Shown: positions 8,959 to 17,721, numbered from the stretch's first letter. The stretch is 64,000 nt of DNA from Tropicimonas aquimaris (GCF_042676185.1 NZ_JBHTJT010000008.1:558001-622000); one strand, 5' to 3'. Numbers and translations are program-made. The notes: generated from the letters alone by a model not told the origin.

Positions 8959-9432
8959 TTAGACGCCGACCTCGAGTTCGAGCCCGCCTGCATGGACGAT
9001 CTGGGGCATGTCGAAAACCAGATGGACCAGCCGAACCTGCCCCTTGGGCTCGTGCCACTTGACGTTATCGCCGTCGACCAGGGCGCGGGCCGCGAAGATC
9101 CCGTCGCAGGGCGCGCCGACGGCCCGGCGGAGCACAACCCGCTGGTCGGGTGGCAGGAGCACGAAGTTTTCCGGGCGGGCGCGGCCGAGCGTCGTGGGGG
9201 CGATCCGGACCATGGGGCCGTGGTGCTCGACCACGTGCAGGGCGCGAAGCAGCGCCGAGCCGCGTCCACGGGCGATGATGCGGTCGCCCGGCTCAAGGTA
9301 CTCGGCCAGCACCGCGCCGTCGAACGTGTAGAGCGGGATCGATCCGGTAATGCCGGTTTCGAGTCCCGCAGCCGCATGCGGCGGGGGCGGCAAGTTGCGC
9401 GCGGCCGACCCGCCAAGGAATGAGAAATTCAT
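8959..9432 (-). CDS. Small Hint-domain-like protein
   Basis: 157 residues resembling the Hint (hedgehog/intein) fold proteins that are common in Rhodobacterales. The core begins about residue 30 with TGSIPLYTFDGAVLAEYLEPGDRI, matching the first beta-hairpin and the 'LEPGD' loop of Hint_2 domains, and continues through HVVEHHGPMVRI and LLPPDQRVVLR. The nucleophilic cysteine expected at the very start of a self-splicing Hint domain is not there; the position reads GSIPLY. The ATG at 9432 follows GGCGGAAAC; a GTG at 9462 is an alternative start. Function unknown. Confidence 0.72.
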   Translation of the reverse strand: MNFSFLGGSAARNLPPPPHAAAGLETGITGSIPLYTFDGAVLAEYLEPGDRIIARGRGSALLRALHVVEHHGPMVRIAPTTLGRARPENFVLLPPDQRVVLRRAVGAPCDGIFAARALVDGDNVKWHEPKGQVRLVHLVFDMPQIVHAGGLELEVGV

Positions 9433-9645
9433 GTTTCCGCCCGATCTGTCTTTGCCTGACACGTGTTTTTCGTGCGATTCTAGTGCCGTGGAGGCTTTGC
9501 CGCTAGGTCAGGCGAAGGATTTCGCGCAACCGTTGCAAGGATGTTTTTTATCCTCGCATCTGGCCGACACCCTTGCTAGAAGGGCGCGAATTTGGAACGG
9601 GCGGCTGCGGCGCTGACAAGGGCCCGCAGTCGTTCCGGTTTCAAG

Positions 9646-9730
9646 GCGGATGTGGCGGAACTGGTAGACGCACCAGATTTAGGTTCTGGCGCCGCAAGGC
9701 GTGGGGGTTCGAGTCCCTTCATCCGCACCA
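9646..9730 (+). tRNA. tRNA-Leu, anticodon UAG
   Basis: An 85-base cloverleaf. The acceptor stem GCGGATG pairs perfectly with CATCCGC (9720-9726), followed by discriminator A and an encoded CCA (9728-9730). The anticodon stem CCAGA/TCTGG encloses TTTAGGT, giving anticodon TAG. A long variable arm and the GGTTCGAGTCC T-loop confirm a class II leucine tRNA. It reads codon CUA and probably other CUN codons. Confidence 0.97.
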
Positions 9731-9867
9731 AAGGCGTTCTGGACGAAACGCCCGTATCGCTGGGGTCGCGAGACCGGACGGCAGGGGATCGCAGAGATCG
9801 CCCCCGCCGAACGGAGGTCCCGGTGGCGCTGCGGGTGACACCAATGTGAGAAGGAAAGAGAAGAGCC

Positions 9868-11199
9868 ATGCAGGTCACCGAGACCCTGAACGAAGGCCTC
9901 AAGCGCGGGTATCAGATCACGATCACCGCCGACGAACTGGAATCCAAGGTCAACGAGAAGCTGACCGAGGCCCAGCCCGAGATCGAAATGAAAGGTTTTC
10001 GGAAGGGCAAGGTGCCGATGGCGCTGCTCAAGAAGAAGTTCGGCACCCAGCTGCTGGGCGAGGCCATGCAGGAGGCCGTCGACGGCGCGGTGAGCGAGCA
10101 GCTCGAGCAGAGCGGCGACCGTCCGGCCATGCAGCCCGAGATCAAGATGGAAGGCGAGAACTGGAAAGAGGGCGACGACGTCGTCGTCTCCATGGCCTAC
10201 GAGAAGCTGCCCGAGATCGAGCAGCCCGACCTGTCGACCCTGACCCTCGAGAAGATGGTGGTGAAGGCTGACGACGAGGCCGTCGAGGAGGCTCTGTCCG
10301 GCCTGGCCGAGCAGGCGAAGAACTTCGAGGATCGCGCCGAGGGCGAGACCGCGGAGTCCGGCGACCAGGTAACGATGGATTTCGTTGGCCGCGTCGATGG
10401 CGAGGCGTTCGAAGGCGGCTCCGCCGAGGACTTCCCGCTGGAGCTCGGCTCCGGCCAGTTCATCCCCGGCTTCGAAGAGCAGCTGGTTGGCGTGAAGGTC
10501 GGTGACGAGAAGGTCGTCGAGGTGTCCTTCCCGGAGGAATACGGTGCGTCGCACCTGGCCGGCAAGGCCGCCGAGTTCACCTGCACCATCAAGGCGATCA
10601 AGGCACCCGCCGCGCCCGTGCTGGACGATGACTTCGCCAAGCAGTTCGGCTCCGAGAGCCTGGACGCGCTGAAGGACCAGATCCGCGAGCGGCTCGAAGC
10701 CGAATACGCCGGCGCGGCCCGCGCCGTGATGAAACGCAGCCTGCTGGACAAGCTGGACGATCTGGTTTCCTTCGAGCTGCCGCCGACCCTGGTGGACGCC
10801 GAGGCCAAGCAGATCGCCCACCAGCTCTGGCACGAGGAAAACCCGGACGTGCACGGCCACGACCACCCGGAGATCGAAACCACCGACGAGCACACCAAGC
10901 TCGCCGAGCGCCGCGTGCGCCTTGGCCTGCTGCTCGCCGAGCTGGGTACCAAAAACGAGATCCAGGTCTCCGACGCCGAGATGACTCAGGCGATCCTCAA
11001 CCAGGCGCGCCAGTACCCGGGCAAGGAGCGCGAGTTCTTCGAGTTCGTTCAGAAGAACCAGCAGGTTCAGCAGCAGATCCGCGCGCCCCTGTTCGAGGAC
11101 AAGGTCGTCGACTACATCTTCGAACTGGCCACGGTCGAGGATGTCGAGGCCGACAAGGACGCGCTGAAGGCCGCCGTCGAGAAGCTCGACGAGGAGTGA
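9868..11199 (+). CDS. tig: Trigger factor, ribosome-associated peptidyl-prolyl isomerase and chaperone
   Basis: 443 residues, the usual family length. The N-terminal ribosome-binding domain (about 1-130) carries the signature GFRKGKVPMALLKKKFG that docks near the exit tunnel. The FKBP-type isomerase domain spans about 165-245 (VTMDFVGRVDGEAFEGG and LGSGQFIPGFEEQLVG). The C-terminal helical cradle fills the rest and ends in a run of acidic residues. It binds nascent chains as they leave the ribosome and eases early folding. The ATG follows GAAGGAAAGAGAAGAG. A strong terminator follows, and no clp genes are next to it, unlike the tig-clpP-clpX order of many bacteria. Confidence 0.98.
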   Translation: MQVTETLNEGLKRGYQITITADELESKVNEKLTEAQPEIEMKGFRKGKVPMALLKKKFGTQLLGEAMQEAVDGAVSEQLEQSGDRPAMQPEIKMEGENWKEGDDVVVSMAYEKLPEIEQPDLSTLTLEKMVVKADDEAVEEALSGLAEQAKNFEDRAEGETAESGDQVTMDFVGRVDGEAFEGGSAEDFPLELGSGQFIPGFEEQLVGVKVGDEKVVEVSFPEEYGASHLAGKAAEFTCTIKAIKAPAAPVLDDDFAKQFGSESLDALKDQIRERLEAEYAGAARAVMKRSLLDKLDDLVSFELPPTLVDAEAKQIAHQLWHEENPDVHGHDHPEIETTDEHTKLAERRVRLGLLLAELGTKNEIQVSDAEMTQAILNQARQYPGKEREFFEFVQKNQQVQQQIRAPLFEDKVVDYIFELATVEDVEADKDALKAAVEKLDEE

Positions 11200-11227
11200 T
11201 TGCCGGCTCGAACCGGACAGAGGACAG

Positions 11228-11252
11228 GGCCGCCCGTCGGGGCGGCCTTTTT
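11228..11252 (+). terminator. Rho-independent terminator after tig
   Basis: An 8-bp perfect stem GGCCGCCC / GGGCGGCC with a 4-base loop is followed directly by five T residues. It starts 28 bases after the tig stop codon. Confidence 0.92.
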
Positions 11253-11375
11253 CGTTGCCAATCCAGTGATTGATGCCGGCAAGCCGCACCTTGTCGGCGG
11301 CACGCCTGGCCGACTTGCCACGCGTGGCCGCCAGGACGCAGACTGGATGGCGCGAGGTAACGAGAAAGGGTCCGG

Positions 11376-11960
11376 ATGCGACCTTCCAACCTGTTCGCGG
11401 CAGCGGCGCTTGGCGCGGGGATCGTCGGCGTGACGCTCTACCAATGGGGCCAGCCACCGATCTGCAACTGCGGAGAGGTCAAGCTCTGGGTCGGTTCGGT
11501 GTTCTCGCCGGAGAACTCACAGCATATCGCCGACTGGTACACGCTGTCCCATATCGTGCACGGGATGCTGGTGGTGCTGCTCGGGCGGTGGCTGTTCCCC
11601 CGCGCGGGGATCGTTCCGATTATGGCTGTCGCGGTGGTGACCGGTGTCGCCTGGGAACTGGTCGAGCATACCGATTTCGTCCTCAACAAGTTCAGGGACA
11701 CCACGCTGTATCGGGACTATCTCGGCGATACCGTGCTCAACGCGGTCTGCGACTATCTCTGGATGATGGGCGGTTTCGCACTCGCCTGGGCGGTTGGCCA
11801 GCGGCGGACGCTGGTGCTGATCGCAGGCCTCGAGATCCTTTCCGCGGCGATCGGGCGGGACAGCCTCGCGCTGACGACCCTGATGCTCGTCTATCCGGTC
11901 GAGGCAATCGAGCAATGGCAGCAGGAGGTCAATCCGAACGCGGTGCCAGCGGCGCAATAG
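11376..11960 (+). CDS. DUF2585 (UPF0314) membrane protein
   Basis: A 194-residue protein with about four membrane helices, at roughly residues 5-25, 52-68, 75-95 and 125-150. The conserved block CNCGEVKLWVG followed by SPENSQHIADWYTLSH is the hallmark of the DUF2585 family in Alphaproteobacteria, together with AWELVEHTDFVLNKFRD. The role is unknown; the conserved histidines and aspartates in the second block hint at a buried polar site. The ATG is preceded by GAAAGGG. It stands alone, after the tig terminator and before dnaJ. Confidence 0.88.
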   Translation: MRPSNLFAAAALGAGIVGVTLYQWGQPPICNCGEVKLWVGSVFSPENSQHIADWYTLSHIVHGMLVVLLGRWLFPRAGIVPIMAVAVVTGVAWELVEHTDFVLNKFRDTTLYRDYLGDTVLNAVCDYLWMMGGFALAWAVGQRRTLVLIAGLEILSAAIGRDSLALTTLMLVYPVEAIEQWQQEVNPNAVPAAQ

Positions 11961-12072
11961 GGCCTCGTTGTCGCGGGACGCTCGCGGCACTGGCAAAATG
12001 CCGAGACAATCCCGATATTTGGAGTTGGTCGGCCATGGGCCGGCGGTCACGACCAACGGAGCGGGACGAAAG

Positions 12073-13005
12073 ATGGATCCCTATGAAGCCCTTGGGGTGA
12101 GCAAGACGGCGAGCGCGGCCGAGATCAAGAAGGCCTACCGCAAGATCGTCAAGGAAAGCCATCCCGACATCAACCCGGGCGACAAGGCCGGGGAAGCGCG
12201 GTTCAAGGCGGCGGCCGCGGCCTATGATCTGCTGAAGGACCCGGAGAAGAGGGCGCGGTTCGACCGCGGCGAGATCGACGCATCCGGGCAGGAACGCCCC
12301 GAGGCTAATTACTACCGCAACTATGCCGGTGCGCGGGACAATCCCTATCGGGGCGGCCAGCGGTTCGACGATTACGAGGACCTCTCGGACTTCTTCTCGG
12401 ATTTCATGCGCAGCCAGCGGGGCGCACGGGGCGGGGCAGGGCACGACCACATGCACGGATTCCATTCTGACGGAGAAGATCTGCGGTATCGGCTGGAGGT
12501 GCCCTTCATGGACGCCGCGCTTGGCGGGACCACCCGGATCACGCTGCCAGACGGCAGTGCGCTGCAGGTCCAGATCCCGCGCGGCATCGCCGACGGCCAG
12601 ACGATCCGCCTGAAGGGCAAGGGCGGCGCGCCGGTCGGCAAGGGACGGCAAGGGGATGCGCTGGTGACGGTCTCGGTGGCGCCGCACAAGGTTTTCACCC
12701 GGGAGGGCGACACGATCCGCGTCGTCCTGCCGATCACCATCGACGAGGCGATCCTCGGCGGCAAGGTCGAGGTGCCGACGATCAGCGGCCCGGTCAACCT
12801 GACGATCCCGAAGGGCGCGAGTTCAGGCCAGGTGCTGCGCCTTCGCGGCCGGGGGATTGCGCCGCGCGGGCGCGAGGAGCGGGGCGATCAGCTGGTCGAG
12901 CTGAAGATCGTCTCGCCGCCCAGGGTCGACGACGAGCTGGCCAGCTTCTTCGAAGGCTGGAAGCAGAAGCATTCCTACGATCCGCGCAAGGGAATGAAGA
13001 CATGA
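12073..13005 (+). CDS. DnaJ-family co-chaperone, CbpA type (J domain plus C-terminal substrate domains, no zinc finger)
   Basis: 310 residues. The J domain (about 1-68) has the HPD triplet in ESHPDINPG that stimulates DnaK ATPase. A glycine/charged linker (about 75-135) follows, then two DnaJ C-terminal beta domains (about 140-295, with IPRGIADGQTIRLKGKGG and LTIPKGASSGQVLRLRGRG). The cysteine-rich zinc finger of DnaJ is absent, which places it with CbpA. The stop overlaps the next start by four bases (ATGA), and that neighbour looks like CbpM, the known inhibitor of CbpA, supporting the assignment. Confidence 0.92.
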   Translation: MDPYEALGVSKTASAAEIKKAYRKIVKESHPDINPGDKAGEARFKAAAAAYDLLKDPEKRARFDRGEIDASGQERPEANYYRNYAGARDNPYRGGQRFDDYEDLSDFFSDFMRSQRGARGGAGHDHMHGFHSDGEDLRYRLEVPFMDAALGGTTRITLPDGSALQVQIPRGIADGQTIRLKGKGGAPVGKGRQGDALVTVSVAPHKVFTREGDTIRVVLPITIDEAILGGKVEVPTISGPVNLTIPKGASSGQVLRLRGRGIAPRGREERGDQLVELKIVSPPRVDDELASFFEGWKQKHSYDPRKGMKT

Positions 13006-13346
13006 CCACGATCTACACCGAAGAGCAGATCATCGCCGAGGTACCCGGGCTCGACCGGGCGTTGCTGATGCGGTTCGTGGAAGCGCGGATCGTGGTGCCA
13101 CTCGAGGCGCCGGCGCGGCCGGGGCCGGTGTTCGGACAGATCGACGTGGCGCGACTGCAGCTGGCCTGCGACCTCTGCGAGAGCTTCGACCTTGAGGACG
13201 ACGCGCTGGAATTGCTGCTCCGGCTGGTCGACCAGCTTCATGGTGTGCGGGCCGAGCTGCATGCGCTGGTCGACGCGCTGGAGGCGTTGCCGGTTGAGCA
13301 CCGGCGGCCGATCGAGGAACGGATGCGGCGCACGCTTTCCGGTTAA
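13002..13346 (+). CDS. CbpM-like chaperone modulator (MerR-like helical protein)
   Basis: 114 residues, mostly helical, starting TTIYTEEQIIAEVPGLDRALL, which resembles the MerR-like N-terminus of CbpM. In E. coli CbpM binds the J domain of CbpA and blocks its action on DnaK. Similarity is weak in the C-terminal half, so the call leans partly on its 4-bp overlap with the cbpA-type gene. It ends just before a bidirectional hairpin shared with the convergent rplI. Confidence 0.72.
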   Translation: MTTIYTEEQIIAEVPGLDRALLMRFVEARIVVPLEAPARPGPVFGQIDVARLQLACDLCESFDLEDDALELLLRLVDQLHGVRAELHALVDALEALPVEHRRPIEERMRRTLSG

Positions 13347-13365
13347 GCTGGCACGATATGCAACG

Positions 13366-13395
13366 AAAAAGGGCCGCCCCGAGGGACGGCCCTTT
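13366..13395 (-). terminator. Terminator between cbpM-like gene and rplI
   Basis: A 9-bp stem, AAAGGGCCG / CGGCCCTTT, with a 10-base loop. Read on the minus strand it continues into a run of T residues (complement of 13366-13370), so it terminates the rpsF-rpsR-rplI transcript. The symmetric T-rich end on the plus strand means it may also serve the cbpM-like gene. Confidence 0.88.
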
Positions 13396-13420
13396 GTCTG
13401 TTCGCGGCAGGGCCGGAGGA

Positions 13421-14044
13421 TCAGTCCTCGATCGGGTCCTGGGGCGCTTCTTCGGCGGTCGCGCCGCGCAGGTCGTCGTCGTCCGACGCGGCGGAGCCGA
13501 TGTCGTCGAAGAGCTCCGCGATCTCGAATTCGGCGGCTTCTTCCTCTTCCTGGGCGAGTTCCTGGATGGACTTGCCGGAAGCCTGAAGCTCGGCCTCTTC
13601 CTCGGACCGGGCGACGTTCAGAACGATCGTCACGTCGACCTCGGGGTGGAGGTTCACATGCACATCGTGCAGGCCGAGTTCCTTGATCGGACGGGACAGG
13701 GCGACCTGCTTCTTGTCGACCGAAAAGCCGTTTGCGGTGGCTGCTTCGGCAGCGTCACGCGGGGTGACCGAGCCGTAGAGCGCGCCGGAATCGGAGGCCG
13801 AGCGAATCACGATGAACTGCTGACCGTCGAGGGTCGCGGCCAGCTTCTCGGCTTCGGCCTTTGTCTCGAGGTTGCGGGCTTCGAGCTGGGCTTTCTCGGC
13901 TTCGAAACGGGCCTTGTTGGCCTCCGAAGCGCGAAGGGCCTTGCCTTGCGGCAGCAGAAAGTTGCGAGCAAAGCCGTCCTTTACGGAGACGACTTCGCCC
14001 ATCTGGCCAAGCTTGGCCACGCGTTCCAGAAGGATAACGTCCAT
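13421..14044 (-). CDS. rplI: 50S ribosomal protein L9
   Basis: 207 residues. It starts MDVILLERVAKLGQMGEVVSV, and the segment KDGFARNFLLPQGKA is the L9 signature that binds 23S rRNA. The N-terminal globule (1-50), a long connecting helix and the C-terminal globule (about 80-150) are all present. A further acidic, alanine/glutamate-rich tail of about 55 residues goes beyond the E. coli length of 149; such tails are common in Alphaproteobacteria. It is the last gene of the rpsF-rpsR-rplI operon, 12 bp after rpsR. Confidence 0.98.
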   Translation of the reverse strand: MDVILLERVAKLGQMGEVVSVKDGFARNFLLPQGKALRASEANKARFEAEKAQLEARNLETKAEAEKLAATLDGQQFIVIRSASDSGALYGSVTPRDAAEAATANGFSVDKKQVALSRPIKELGLHDVHVNLHPEVDVTIVLNVARSEEEAELQASGKSIQELAQEEEEAAEFEIAELFDDIGSAASDDDDLRGATAEEAPQDPIED

Positions 14045-14056
14045 GGGTCTTGCTCC

Positions 14057-14284
14057 TTACTTTACGGCGTAGGGCAGCAGGGCCAGGAAACGGGCGCGCT
14101 TTATGGCACGGGCCAGCTCACGCTGCTTCTTGGCCGAGACGGCGGTGATGCGGGAGGGCACGATCTTGCCGCGCTCGGAGATGTAGCGCTGCAGAAGACG
14201 GGTGTCCTTGTAATCGATCGCGGGCGCATTGTCGCCGGAGAACGGGCAGACCTTGCGGCGGCGGAAAAACGGTTTTGCGGCCAT
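14057..14284 (-). CDS. rpsR: 30S ribosomal protein S18
   Basis: 75 residues, full length for the family. The core IDYKDTRLLQRYISERGKI and the arginine-rich SAKKQRELARAIKRARFLAL match S18, which pairs with S6 on the platform of the small subunit. The N-terminal KPFFRRRKVCPF keeps a single cysteine. It lies between rpsF and rplI in the standard operon order. Confidence 0.98.
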   Translation of the reverse strand: MAAKPFFRRRKVCPFSGDNAPAIDYKDTRLLQRYISERGKIVPSRITAVSAKKQRELARAIKRARFLALLPYAVK

Positions 14285-14313
14285 AGGTTACAATCCTTTC
14301 CTGATGTCTGAGA

Positions 14314-14670
14314 TCAACGGCGCTCGCGGCGGCGCTCTTCGCGCTCGTCACGTTTCTGCATCTGCACCGACGGGCCTTCGCCGTGCTCGTCCACCTTGAT
14401 GGTGAGGACGCGCATCACGTCGTCATGCAGCCGCATCAGGCGCTCCATTTCCTGCACGGCCGGCGCCGGGGCGTCGGTCTTGAGGAAGGCGTAGTGGCCC
14501 TTGCGGTTCTTGTTGATCTTGTAGGCCATGGTCTTGACGCCCCAGTACTCCTGGTCGACGACCTTGCCACCGTTGTCGGAAAGAACGGTCCCGAAGTGCT
14601 CGATCAGCCCCTCGGCCTGCGCGTTGGACAGATCCTGGCGCGCAATGAAGACATGCTCGTAAAGCGGCAT
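14314..14670 (-). CDS. rpsF: 30S ribosomal protein S6
   Basis: 118 residues. The ATG at 14670 (MPLYEHVFIARQDLS) follows AGGAGC at good spacing; an in-frame extension to 14754 lacks support. The ferredoxin-like core, with WGVKTMAYKINKNRKGHYAF and MERLMRLHDDVMRVLTIKVD, is typical. The C-terminus is a basic/acidic RDEREERRRERR tail. S6 binds the S18 protein encoded 29 bp downstream. It is first in the operon. Confidence 0.97.
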   Translation of the reverse strand: MPLYEHVFIARQDLSNAQAEGLIEHFGTVLSDNGGKVVDQEYWGVKTMAYKINKNRKGHYAFLKTDAPAPAVQEMERLMRLHDDVMRVLTIKVDEHGEGPSVQMQKRDEREERRRERR

Positions 14671-14855
14671 GCGTGCTCCTGTCATTTCTAAAGCGGCCTT
14701 CATAGGTCGGGCGTCTGGCTCCGCAGCCCGTCCACGAGAGGTGCCGCTGGTCACGATTGTGGTGCGGAGATGGGCGCTGTTACGCCAAACCGGGTATCAA
14801 GGCAAGGCGTTTGCCGCAGGTTCTGCGGGGAGGCGCCGACGCGGAGGGCCAGGGA

Positions 14856-15224
14856 TCAGAAATGCACCTTGGGTTCGTCGGGTTGTCCGGCGGCGACGGC
14901 CAGAAGTCCGCCGATGAGGCAGAAGCCGATGGGGAACATGGTGAAGACGCCGAAGCCGAAGGCGAAATACATAAGGGCGCCGGCTGTCAGCATCATCAGT
15001 CCACCCCAGAGCGCGCGGGCCCGGGCCATCGCGCCGCCGGCGATCGCCAGCAACGGCGCGAGGAAGCTTGCGGTGCGCAGCAATTGGGGATTGTCCACCG
15101 GCCCGAATATCTCGCCCACTTCGGAATGCGCCCTGAGCACTTCAGTATATCCGAAGCCGAAGAAGCCGATGATCATGGCGATCAATCCGCCGATCAGGCC
15201 AAGGGTCAGGGCGGCGTTGCGCAT
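14856..15224 (-). CDS. Small membrane protein of unknown function
   Basis: 122 residues with four hydrophobic stretches: about 4-26, 58-76, 80-98 and 102-118. The ATG at 15224 follows CAGGAGA at good spacing. The overall pattern resembles small DUF4064-like membrane proteins, but similarity is too weak to name a family. It lies between the rpsF operon and the divergent fabD and has its own leader, so it is probably monocistronic. Confidence 0.7.
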   Translation of the reverse strand: MRNAALTLGLIGGLIAMIIGFFGFGYTEVLRAHSEVGEIFGPVDNPQLLRTASFLAPLLAIAGGAMARARALWGGLMMLTAGALMYFAFGFGVFTMFPIGFCLIGGLLAVAAGQPDEPKVHF

Positions 15225-15413
15225 GAGGGTCTGTCTCCTGACGTCCACGACGTCGTTATTGTGCGATCTTTCTTTCGAGATAGGGGCTTGGCCACGCCGG
15301 GATCAAGGGTGGTCCGATCTCGTGCGACTTGCTGGCCATCCGGCTTTGCTTGTGGGCAGGAGCGCATGAGGCTAAACGGGCGCAACGTAAACGAGAGACT
15401 TGGGAGAGCGCTC

Positions 15414-16349
15414 ATGAGCAGGGCATTCGTTTTTCCGGGGCAGGGTGCCCAGGCGATCGGCATGGGGAAAGACCTGGCCGAGGCCTATCCGGCGGCGCGG
15501 GCCGTGTTCGACGAGGTGGACGAGGCGCTCGGCGAAAAGCTGTCCGACCTGATCTGGAACGGCGACATCGAGACGCTGACGCTGACCGAGAATGCGCAGC
15601 CGGCGCTGATGGCGATGTCGCTGGCGGCGATCCGGGCGCTGGCCTCTGAGGGCGTTGGAGTCGAGAGCGCAGCTTTCGTGGCGGGGCATTCGCTGGGTGA
15701 ATACTCGGCGCTGGCCGCGGCAGAGGCGCTGAGCGTGACCGATACCGCGCGGCTGCTCCGGACCCGGGGCAAGGCGATGCAGCAGGCCGTCCCGGTCGGC
15801 GAAGGCGCAATGGCGGCCGTGCTCGGGCTGGATCTGGCCGCGGTGCAGGCGGTGGCGCAGGAGGCTGCGCAGGGAGATGTCTGTGCGGCGGCAAATGACA
15901 ACGATCCCGCGCAGGTCGTGGTGTCCGGCACCAAGGCCGCGGTGGAGCGGGCGGTCGAGATCGCCAAGGGCAAGGGCGCCAAGCGGGCGCTGCTGCTGCC
16001 GGTCTCCGCACCGTTCCATTGCTCCCTGATGCAGCCAGCCGCCGAGGTGATGGCGGAGGCGCTGGCGCAGGTGGACATCAAGGCGCCGAAGGTTCCGGTG
16101 GTGGCGAACGTGCGCGCCGAGGCGGTGCATGACCCCGCCGAGATCCGGGCGCTGCTGGTCGAGCAGGTGACGCATTCGGTGCGCTGGCGGGAATCCATTC
16201 AGTGGATGGCCGGTCATGGTGTCGACGAGATCTGGGAGATCGGGGCCGGTAAGGCGCTGAGCGGGATGGTCCGCAGGATCGAGAAGTCGGTCGCTGTTCG
16301 GGCGATCGGGGCGCCGAAGGATGTTGCCGAGGCGGCAGCCGCCGTCTGA
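15414..16349 (+). CDS. fabD: Malonyl-CoA:ACP transacylase
   Basis: 311 residues, standard length. FVFPGQGAQAIGMGKDL is the N-terminal signature. The nucleophile elbow GHSLGEYSALAAA places the catalytic serine at S93, and the catalytic histidine lies in SAPFHCSLM. It loads malonyl groups onto the acyl carrier protein encoded 1.1 kb downstream. Its ATG follows GGGAGAGC. Together with fabG, acpP and fabF it makes the core fatty-acid elongation block. Confidence 0.98.
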   Translation: MSRAFVFPGQGAQAIGMGKDLAEAYPAARAVFDEVDEALGEKLSDLIWNGDIETLTLTENAQPALMAMSLAAIRALASEGVGVESAAFVAGHSLGEYSALAAAEALSVTDTARLLRTRGKAMQQAVPVGEGAMAAVLGLDLAAVQAVAQEAAQGDVCAAANDNDPAQVVVSGTKAAVERAVEIAKGKGAKRALLLPVSAPFHCSLMQPAAEVMAEALAQVDIKAPKVPVVANVRAEAVHDPAEIRALLVEQVTHSVRWRESIQWMAGHGVDEIWEIGAGKALSGMVRRIEKSVAVRAIGAPKDVAEAAAAV

Positions 16350-16359
16350 GAACCCGAGC

Positions 16360-16412
16360 CCGGGGGTTTTGTACCCCCGGACCCCGGTAGGGTATTTTTT
16401 GACAGAAGAAGG
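16360..16412 (+). repeat. Hairpin plus GGGTATTT-type intergenic element between fabD and fabG
   Basis: An 8-bp stem CCGGGGGT / ACCCCCGG with a 5-base loop (16360-16380) is followed by GGGTATTTTTTGACAGAAGA (16390-16409). The second part shares its order of motifs (GGGTATTT, then CAGAAGAAG or CAAGAAGAAG) with the element between GTA g2 and g3. The six T residues are about 15 bases from the stem, so it is not a textbook terminator. Confidence 0.5.
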
Positions 16413-16440
16413 TGCGACGGCGCCGGAAGAGAGGAAGCGG

Positions 16441-17178
16441 ATGTTTGATCTGACAGGGAAGACGGCGTTGGTGACCGGCGCTTCGGGCGGGATCGGCGGA
16501 GCGATTGCCGCGGCGCTGCACGGTGCGGGCGCGACGGTGGGGCTTTCGGGCACCCGGGTAGAGCCGCTGGAGGCGTTGGCCGCCGAGCTGGGCGAGCGGG
16601 CGCATGTCCTGCCCTGCAACCTTGGCGATGCCGAGGCCGTCGAGGCACTGCCGAAGCAGGCGATCGAGGCGATGGGCGGGCTCGACATCCTGGTGAACAA
16701 CGCCGGGATCACCCGCGACCAGATTTTCATGCGGATGTCGGACGAGGAATGGGCGCAGGTGATCGAGGTCAACCTGACCTCGACGATGCGGCTCTGCCGG
16801 GCGGTGATGCGGCCGATGATGAAGAAGCGGTGGGGGCGGATCGTCAACATCTCGTCCATCGTCGGCGCCACGGGCAACCCGGGACAGGTGAACTACGCCG
16901 CCTCCAAGGCCGGCATGATCGGGATGACGAAGTCGATCGCCTACGAGGTCGCGAGCCGGGGAATCACCGCAAACGCGGTGGCGCCGGGCTTCATCGCCAC
17001 CGCGATGACCGACAAGCTGACGGACGACCAGAAGTCGGCGATCAACGCGAAGATCCCGGCCGCGCGCATGGGAACGCCCGAGGAAATCGCGGCGGCCGTG
17101 CTGTATCTTGCCAGCCCCGAAGCGGGCTATGTCACTGGGGCAACGCTGCATGTGAATGGCGGAATGGCGATGATCTGA
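16441..17178 (+). CDS. fabG: 3-oxoacyl-ACP reductase
   Basis: 245 residues, a classic short-chain dehydrogenase. TGASGGIG (12-19) binds NADP, NNAG lies at 86-89, and the catalytic residues are in NISSIVG (S138/S139) and YAASK (Y152, K156). It reduces 3-oxoacyl-ACP in the elongation cycle. The start follows AGAGAGGAAG. It sits 91 bp after fabD, and the gap carries a hairpin and a copy of the GGGTATTT-type element described separately. Confidence 0.98.
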   Translation: MFDLTGKTALVTGASGGIGGAIAAALHGAGATVGLSGTRVEPLEALAAELGERAHVLPCNLGDAEAVEALPKQAIEAMGGLDILVNNAGITRDQIFMRMSDEEWAQVIEVNLTSTMRLCRAVMRPMMKKRWGRIVNISSIVGATGNPGQVNYAASKAGMIGMTKSIAYEVASRGITANAVAPGFIATAMTDKLTDDQKSAINAKIPAARMGTPEEIAAAVLYLASPEAGYVTGATLHVNGGMAMI

Positions 17179-17487
17179 AGCCTGCTGCAGACCGGTATTG
17201 CGGACTGCGGACTTGCGCTGAACAGCGGCTTTGCCCATGTTGCCGGGAAGTGGTCCGGAGGCTGTGCGGACGGCAAGTTCCCCTCAAGGGCAAGGCGTTT
17301 GCATTTGCAGGGGAACGTGCTAAAGGCGGCACAGTTTTCGGCCCGGGGCCCGTCCGTGGGACGGGTCGGGAAGATGCCCCGCGCCTGACGGGGACGAGCT
17401 GCCCCCGCAGAGGGGGCGACAACTTAAGAAGCCCGAGCGGGCGCGGACAAGAACGGGGCAGCAAGCCCCAACGCATGAGGAAGTGAC
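17179..17487 (+). promoter_or_regulatory. acpP leader region with a weak candidate promoter
   Basis: About 310 bases without a gene separate fabG from acpP, long for this block, so acpP probably has its own promoter. TTGCAT (17299-17304), 16 bases and TAAAGG (17321-17326) form a weak sigma-70-like pair. GC-rich inverted repeats (about 17341-17372) follow. The acpP start is preceded by GAGGAAGTGAC. Confidence 0.35.
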
Positions 17488-17721
17488 ATGAGCGACATCG
17501 CGGATCGCGTGAAGAAGATTGTGGTCGAGCACCTGAGCGTCGACGAGGACAAGGTGACCGAGAGCGCGTCGTTCATCGACGACCTGGGCGCCGACTCGCT
17601 GGACACCGTGGAGCTGGTGATGGCCTTCGAAGAAGAGTTCGGCATCGAGATTCCGGATGACGCGGCCGAGACCATCCAGACCTTCGGCGACGCGGTGAAG
17701 TTCATCACCGAAGCCGCCTGA
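17488..17721 (+). CDS. acpP: Acyl carrier protein
   Basis: 77 residues, acidic, with the invariant DLGADSLDTVELVMAFEEEF motif; S37 receives the 4'-phosphopantetheine arm. It carries growing acyl chains between FabD, FabF and FabG, all encoded nearby. The 309-bp gap upstream suggests separate, strong transcription, as is usual for this abundant protein. The downstream gene is fabF, 205 bp away. Confidence 0.99.
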   Translation: MSDIADRVKKIVVEHLSVDEDKVTESASFIDDLGADSLDTVELVMAFEEEFGIEIPDDAAETIQTFGDAVKFITEAA

